From Mastigias papua (lineage: Eukaryota > Cnidaria > Scyphozoa > Rhizostomeae > Mastigiidae), in the NCBI GenBank assembly GCA_964019165.1, contig OZ025273.1, positions 2,562,501 through 2,626,500 on the forward strand: DNA of 64,000 bases, given 5' to 3'. The position numbers were made by a program, and so were the translations under genes. Position 1 is the first letter of the stretch; each line of letters opens with the position of its first letter. Of this stretch, positions 38,501-46,136 are shown piece by piece. A model generated the notes under the pieces. It ran no database searches, was not told the DNA's origin, and was given only the letters and a program-made list of their open reading frames with translations.

Positions 38501-41500
38501 ATTGACCTTGCAATAAACTCAACTACATTATTCGCCACACCTGATAGTTCTAAACTTTCTTGAATCCAGGAATGGGGGACCATATCATAGGCTTTCTTAT
38601 AGTCTATCCACGCCATTCCTAGGTTGGTATGTCTCTTTCTACAGTCATTCAACACTGTTCTATCTATTAGAAGTTGGTCCTTTGTCCCTCTACTTTTCCT
38701 CCTGCATCCTTTCTGTTCATTTGGCAACTTACCAGTACCTTCCAGAAAGTCATATAAAACATTTGATAGAATCCCTGTCATCAGCTTCCACATCAAAGGC
38801 AAGCAAGTTATTGGTCGATAATTATCGACCGCACTCCCTTTGCTTGGGTCTTTTAGGCATAGAACTGTCTTTCCAGTTGTCATCCATTTTGGAATCTCAA
38901 CTCCATTGTTAAGTAAGCCGTTGAATTGATCAGCCATTCTTTTATGCAACTCCGTGAAATTCTTCAACCAATACCCTTGAACCCCATCAGGTCCTGGACA
39001 TTTCCAGTTCGGAATCTTTTTTAATTGTTTAGTCACCATATCAATCGTGATTTTAATATCATTCTGTTTCTCATCATTTTTATTCGCTCTCAAATCTCTC
39101 AGCCATGCAGCTTCCCTCTTGTGATGTACTTTCCTACCCCATATGCTACTCCAAAATCGTCTACTTTCATCAGCATCAGGTTTTTCACCACTAATTACCT
39201 TTCCGTTCAACTGTTGGTAGACCTGTTTTTGATCTTGCTGGAATAATCTGTTAATTCTGTATTGCTCAATTCTCTGCTCGTATCTTTTGATTTTCATAGA
39301 TTTAGCTTGTAATCTCTGTTTGAGCTCCTCCAATACCACACCCAATCCTTTTTTCTTGACCTTATATTTATCCTCAAGTAATTTGTACTTTTCTGTTCTC
39401 TTAAGAGCGCCCTTTCTCTTTCTTTCTAATATATTCACATGTTTTCGTAGCTCCTTGATTGATTGATTTATTCTTCTTTTCCACCATGGCTCTTTCCTGC
39501 CATTAGCTCTTCTACGCACAGGTTTGAGACCTACTTTTCTTCCAATCAAGATAGCACAAGCCTTTAGTAAATCATTTGTTCCAGTTACACTTTCCGTAGC
39601 AACATTTTTCAAAACTCCATTAATACTCTTTACATGCTTCCTGAGTAATGTTCTGTCAACCTTCTTAAACCCTTGTAACTCAATGTGAAGATCATTTTTA
39701 ATAATGCTATTTAGTTCCTCAATAATCTCTCTATCCTCATTACTCAGCTCTTCTATATTTGCAGAAATCAAACAGGCATCGTCCTTCACAGTGTTATTCA
39801 CTTCCACTACTTCCTCTCCTACATCACCTGCATAATTGTCAGTCCCTTCAACAACATTTACATTCCATACTCTATCCTTAATTTCAGCGAGCTGTAGTGC
39901 TGTCAACCAATTATTTTTACGTATCAGTCGAGCCTGGTCACACAATCTCTGTTCAGTAATATTAAAGCTTTGACGTTCTTTCCAGAAACTATGCATCCTT
40001 CGTCTGTAACCCCTAACAGGTTTACCATTGTCATCAACAGGATTGCTTAAGTAATAGCACTCCATAACAGCTATGTTTATTTCTTTACTCCAACCTGTTC
40101 TAGCAGTAGCTGGATGACGACCGGGCCCACGCTGCTCACCCATGGGACACCTGCCGGACGTGGCACTTTCAGCACTAATACTTCCAGCACCATTCACGTC
40201 GTTGTTTCTATTAGTAATATTTTCCATAACACTCAAATTGAGGGTAGTGTTGATAAGGTGTCACCACCACCAGTATTTTTATTGAGACACCATCTCTAGG
40301 AGGATTGCCAACCAAGGCTAACGAGCCCCTCCCACCCATGAAACAGACTAACCCCCGCCGGACGCCAACCCGGTATTTCAAGGTCTCGGGGAGAGCTAAC
40401 AGGTACTACACCTTGCTCAAGGGTGACCTGGAGGTAGTTGTGGCTAAGGGTAACCTCATTATCCCACGTCGGAACTCCACAACCGGATGCAGTTTTATGT
40501 CATACCCAGGACAATCGTATTATTATTATTATTATTATTATATATACAAACAGCTAAATTAAGCCAATAGTTAAGACTACCAAAGTTTGTTAGTCTAGTT
40601 ATTTTACAATGTACATGACAGTCTGAGGTCCTAATGTTCACTGTGGTTGCACCACTCCCGACAGTACTTTCCTCATAATAGATTCACTGTCCATTAGCAC
40701 TGTCTTTTGCATCCCTTTCACTGTGTTCTCAATTTCAGTTTCAGTGTCTAATACGCTTTGAACAGCCTTCAATAATTTTCCAACTCCTCCTCCTAGACAT
40801 CCAATGACCAATGGGACAATTTCAACTCTGTGCCCAACCCGATTTTCCCTCATCTCAAAAGCTAGCTGCTGGTATTTATCCAATTTCTCTTTCACCTTTG
40901 CTTCAATGTTACTTTCCTGTGGACATGCCATGTCACAAATCCAGACTCGTTTTCTCTCCTTGTCTTCAAGTGTTAGATCCGGCCTTCTAGCCGAACTGCT
41001 CTGTCTCATTTTGTACTCGAAGTCCCAAACTACTTTCCCCTTACCATTCTCTAAGACTTTTCCTTTCTCCCACTTCTCTTTGTACCAAACTGCATTTTCA
41101 TCAATTAGTTCATATTCATATTTCTTCGCCCATGCTACAGCTATAACCATCAGTGCTCTGTTGTGACGTCGTAAATATTCTTTGCCAGCCAACATTTGGC
41201 AACCAGCCAACAGGTGTTGAACTGTCTCCCTATAAGACCCACATAATCTACACATGTCTCCCCCGTCTGCTATTCCTCTTGAAACTTTCCATGCTTTCGT
41301 TTCAACCATTTGTTCCTGTAAGTTCACTATTGCCGCCGTTTTCCTAGGGTCCAAGTTACAGTCCAACCACATATGGCACTCCACTTCCTGCTTGCTGAAC
41401 GTCTCACTTTGAAATGACTTTTGTTTATACTTCTCAATTAACGAACTTTCGTTTCCTTTCTTCAACAGATCTTTGATCTTTTTCCAACTTTTCCTCCAGT

Positions 41501-43750
41501 GTCCACACTGCAGTTCTCCGTCTAATTCTATTCCTTCATCTTTAAATTTCAATGTGTGTCCAACCTCATTTGCCATTTCCTCAGCTGTAATTTTCAATGA
41601 GTTGTAATCTTTTAATTTTTCGTGCTCCCACGCAGCTTTAATCCATCTTCTTTCTGATACCGCCATATAGCAAGCTACCCTGATCTTAGTTTCCATATAT
41701 ACAGCTCTTAAAGATTTCAACCCCCTTCCTCCAACTTTTCGTTTTAAATATAGTCTCTCTTCACTTGATTGTCGCCCTAACATGCTGCTACTTCTAAGCT
41801 CTCGCTTTATCATCTGGTCTAGCTCTTCAAGCTCTCCTTTTGAAAAGGTACATACATTCATTACATAAGCCACTACAGGTATTACCTTTTGTTAATTGCC
41901 TTAATCAAATTCTTATCATACAGCTCTGCATTCAGCAATGTACTCAATCTACTCTGCATCTCAGCTTTAACCCTTACTAGAACTTCCTTAATTTTGACTC
42001 CTTCTGCCTGCTCTACTCCCAAAAATTTGTAAACATCATTCTCATCTGGATCTAATGCTCTCATTCTTTCGTCCAGAACCATAAGTCCATCGCCTTTAAC
42101 CATCTTTCCGTGCTTAAATACTATTTCTGCACACTTTGATATTCCATAGCAAGCACCTGTGTCGTTACTTGCTTGGACCAATATCTCGTTCACTGCCTCC
42201 AGTTGCTGATGACTTTCTTGATATACCTTCAGATCATCTATGAAGAGACTATGAGTTCTTTTTACTTTTCTTTCTCCTGGCGGACCCATTCTATATCCTC
42301 TAGTTTGAGACAATAAAATGCATATCGGTATCTCTGTTAAACAAAACCCAACTGGCGAGTAACTATCTCCTTGTAAGAAACCACAAGAAATGTTTATCCA
42401 TCTGCTAACATACTTTTTGCTCTCGTCCCACACCTCTAACCTTGTTTTCCACTTTTTCATAAGCGCTTGCAGTACCAACCTAACATCTTCTGGAATCCCT
42501 ATCCAATCAAAAACTCGCATCATCCAATCATGATGGACACTGTCATATGCTTTCCTATAATCGTAATAAGCAACTGCAAGGTTTCTGTGATATGTTTTCA
42601 CCTCTTCCATGATACAATTGTCAATAAGCAGTTGATCCACCGTACCTAGAACCTCCTCAACGCCACCGAGTTGGCCTTCATCCCAGATTCCATTATTGCA
42701 AGCATGTTCCCTCATATACTTCCCGATTATTCCTGTGTAGATCTTGTAGGATGTATTCAAGCACGTGATTGGCCTTCGCTCCTTTACGTTACTCAGCTCA
42801 TTGGTCTTCGGCAGCATTACTGTGCGTCCAGCAGGGAACCAGTCTGGTATCAAACTATGATTCTCTTTGAGTCTTCGTAGCGCCCTACATAATGCTTGCT
42901 GCGCAGGTTTAAACTTTTTCCACCAGTAATTCTGTATTCCATCAATACCAGGAGAGGACCAATTCTTTCTTTTCTTGATTATCTCAGTCAACTTCTCTTC
43001 CGTTAGATCAAATTCTTTCACTTCAATACTCATTCTCTTCAATTTTCCTGCAACTTCCTCCATCCATGGTAGGGATGGCGTGACCTTCTCGGTTTCCCAT
43101 AATCCTCCCCAAAAAGCAACAAATTGATCAATATTGGGAATCTTCCCTGCTCGTGATTCTGATCTATTGACGTTCCTATAAAAATACCTCTCATCTTTTC
43201 TGAACAATGCGTTATTCTTCACTCTTTTTCCTTTTACCATCATCTTTTCCAATTTTACTTTCATATATCGCAATTGGTCAAGCAGTTGTTCCCGGTAGGT
43301 CATCAATGCAACGGTGGTTGTTTTCTTCCCTTCAATTCTTAATTCTAGCTCCTTCAAAAATTTCTTTTCCTTCCATGAGGCTTTTCGATGCTCTTTCCTG
43401 CGATGCACTTCATTACTGATCCGTGCTATCCACTTTCTCAACTCTTTCATCTCACGTTTTACTTTCCTCTCTCTTCTGTTTCCTCCCTTGGATTTAAGTT
43501 TTTCTTTGCTCACTTTTGTCTTGATACCTAAAATTGACGCTATTGCTTTTCCCATTGCATAAACAAAATCAGTTACTTCAGGAATATCCCTGTCCTCATT
43601 AAAATACTTTCCTAATACTCTATTTGATCTCTCAACTAATTCATCTGGCATCTTTAGTTTTGGTAATTTAGCTCTCTCTTGTAACTCAGTAAAATTACTT
43701 CTCTCTAATTTCTCTAATTCTGCCAGAAATATGATGTCAAGGGTCTTATC

Positions 43751-43785
<35 letters not shown>

Positions 43786-46092
43786 CTCCGTTCTTTTGCA
43801 TATCTCTAGAACTCTATCTTCATTACAAGATAGCTCGTTGTACGCAGATCTTCCTTCTTTTCCATCTCCATCTTTGATTACTGGTGATTCTCTCAGACCA
43901 GATCTTGTTCTAGTGCTAAATAGTACTACTGTATACCTACTAGAGTTAACTGTTGGCTTTGAGTCAAATATAACGATCAATAGTGAGCGCAAATCTGATA
44001 AATATCGCCCCCTTATTTTAGCCCTCCAGGAAAAGTTTTATGATGTTAAATTTATTAATCTCTCTATGAGTGCTCTTGGTATACTTGGTAGATCCTCTGA
44101 CTCCTTTTCATCGATGCTGAAAGATTTGCACTTTGACACTACTCGTCAACAGCAGATCATTATGAAAGCTTCCAACATTGCCATAAGATGCACCTATTTC
44201 ATTTTCTGTAGACGAAACAAATCTTGGCCAGGTCCGGAGCTACATGACTTTTAATTGCTAATTTGTATGTTTGCTGCTTCTAATTTCATTGCTAATATTT
44301 CTTTCAGTCTCCTTACATTATAACATTTGATTAAATATTATTTTTGTATAGCAGACAAGCCAGTTATACACTACCTAACAGTAGAGAGGTGTATGATTGT
44401 ATGTAACTGTAATGTTATTGTCATGATATTATGAAGTTTCAAAAAAAAAAAAAAATTATTATTTCATGCGTTTACCTGCTAGAAGTCACTGTTGGCTTTG
44501 AATCAAATATACAGATAAATAGTGACCGTAAGGCTACTAAATATCTCCCTCTTATTGCTGACCTCCAAAATTCTTATTCTACTGTGAAACTTATAAATCT
44601 CTCCATGAGTGCTCTCGGAATACTTGGAACGTCTTCTGAGTCCTTTCCATCTATGCTCAGAGACTTAAACTTCGATGATACTACCAAACATAAAATCCTA
44701 TCTAAAACAATTAATATTGCAGTACGTTGTACTTATTATATCTTCTGTAGACGAAATAAACCTTGGACTAACCCTAATTTACTGGACTATTGACTATGAC
44801 TTTACTACCTTAGTATTACAGTTACTATTGCTATTACTTTACTTCAATTTGAGAATTTTTGTTTTTTTGTTTTTGTTTTGTTTTGTATTGTTTTTTTTTC
44901 TTTTTTTTTCTTTTTTTTTTTTTTTAAGTTGCAGACTTGCCAATTATGCACTGCCTTAATATAGTGAGGTGTATGATTGTATACTTAGATTGCATTAATA
45001 TCAAGAGGTTTCAAAAAAAAAATTATTATTATATTCTAGGTAAAGAAGGTAATGAATGGTGTTTTCTTCAAACTAAAAGCCGAATTTGAACCAGACGAGA
45101 GTTACTCGGGCAAGGATATCATGACAGAAATATTGCAGACGATTCGGGTCAGTATTTCTCATATGTTCGACATGAATTGTATAACCAAATCATTCTTCGT
45201 GTATGCATTTGACTCCATACAGAACCACTAAGCCTTTGACGTTAAATCCCTTGCAAGTTATAGAAGGAAAATGAGATGGATTCTGATCTAATGATCGTGC
45301 ACATATAATCTTAGAAGAAGCACCTATATCATAAGTACAAATTAGAATTGCTCTGGTTTCTATTTTCTATAATATAATCGCTGAAAAGAGTTATTTGTAG
45401 AGATTTTGTGAGAGACCTTGTGTAGTTTAGTGTATGAAAAAATCAATATGTTTAAGCCATGAAATGAGCTATGCTCATTTACCCCCATCTGCATTGTAGA
45501 TAGGAAGTGAATACGCAGAGATAGAGTTAAGTTAAGAGCGAAGTAGTGGAAGACGATTGCTAGTTAGGTTTGATTATTCCACTGTGATCTAGTGGCTTAA
45601 CTACACGACTACTAGTGTCTTTTCTGCTTCGATTCTATTGGATTCCTGCTGTCTGGGGTTGAAACACCTCCACCCTTACAATTTCAATATAGTACTTGTT
45701 GAGTAGATATTGCTAGAATTTTAATTGGCAGGCAAGGAAGCTTAGGTAAAAGGTAGGATTTTGTCAGACTTTTTATTATGGCTGCTTAGTTCATGTTTGT
45801 TACTAGATGGACTGGGCCTAAAGAGCAATATTTGAAAGCACATTTTTAGCCGCAAATCTTGCATTGGAGCCGATAGAGTAATTATTACTGTTGCAATGAC
45901 TTTTTTGCGTGATAGGAAGTAACTTTGAAGTTGACTGAAGGACAAACAAAGGCGGAAGATTCTGAGGAGGACGAAGAAGAAGAAGAGGAAGAAGAAGAAG
46001 AGGAAGATGAAGAAGAAGAGGAAGATGAAGAAGGGGAAGAAGAAGAGGAAAGTGAGGAAGAACAGGAGGAAGTGGAATCAGATGAAGAGGAA

Positions 46093-46136
<44 letters not shown>

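Larger units (their letters stand above)
31722..45147 (+). other. FKBP15: FKBP15 exons 17-27: long coiled coil
   Basis: Exons are 31722-31816, 32103-32205, 32663-32834, 33297-33433, 33927-34010, 34250-34306, 34511-34663, 35272-35352, 35521-35583, 36346-36456 and 45040-45147. Phases close at every join. The translation is a nearly continuous heptad-like run rich in E, K, L and Q ([59 protein letters not shown]), as in the family. Exon 27 encodes [17 protein letters not shown] and [16 protein letters not shown], a conserved block. Intron 26 (36457-45039) is 8.6 kb because of a nest of retrotransposons. The intron after exon 21 begins with GC instead of GT. Confidence 0.9.

Noticed and set aside
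36941..43562. Plus-strand ORFs across the RLE elements
   Set aside because: Shadows of minus-strand RT/endonuclease frames.
43796..44793. Two plus-strand ORFs as host genes
   Set aside because: They encode only the terminal nuclease domain of an RLE retrotransposon, with poly-A/TTA tails, inside an intron.
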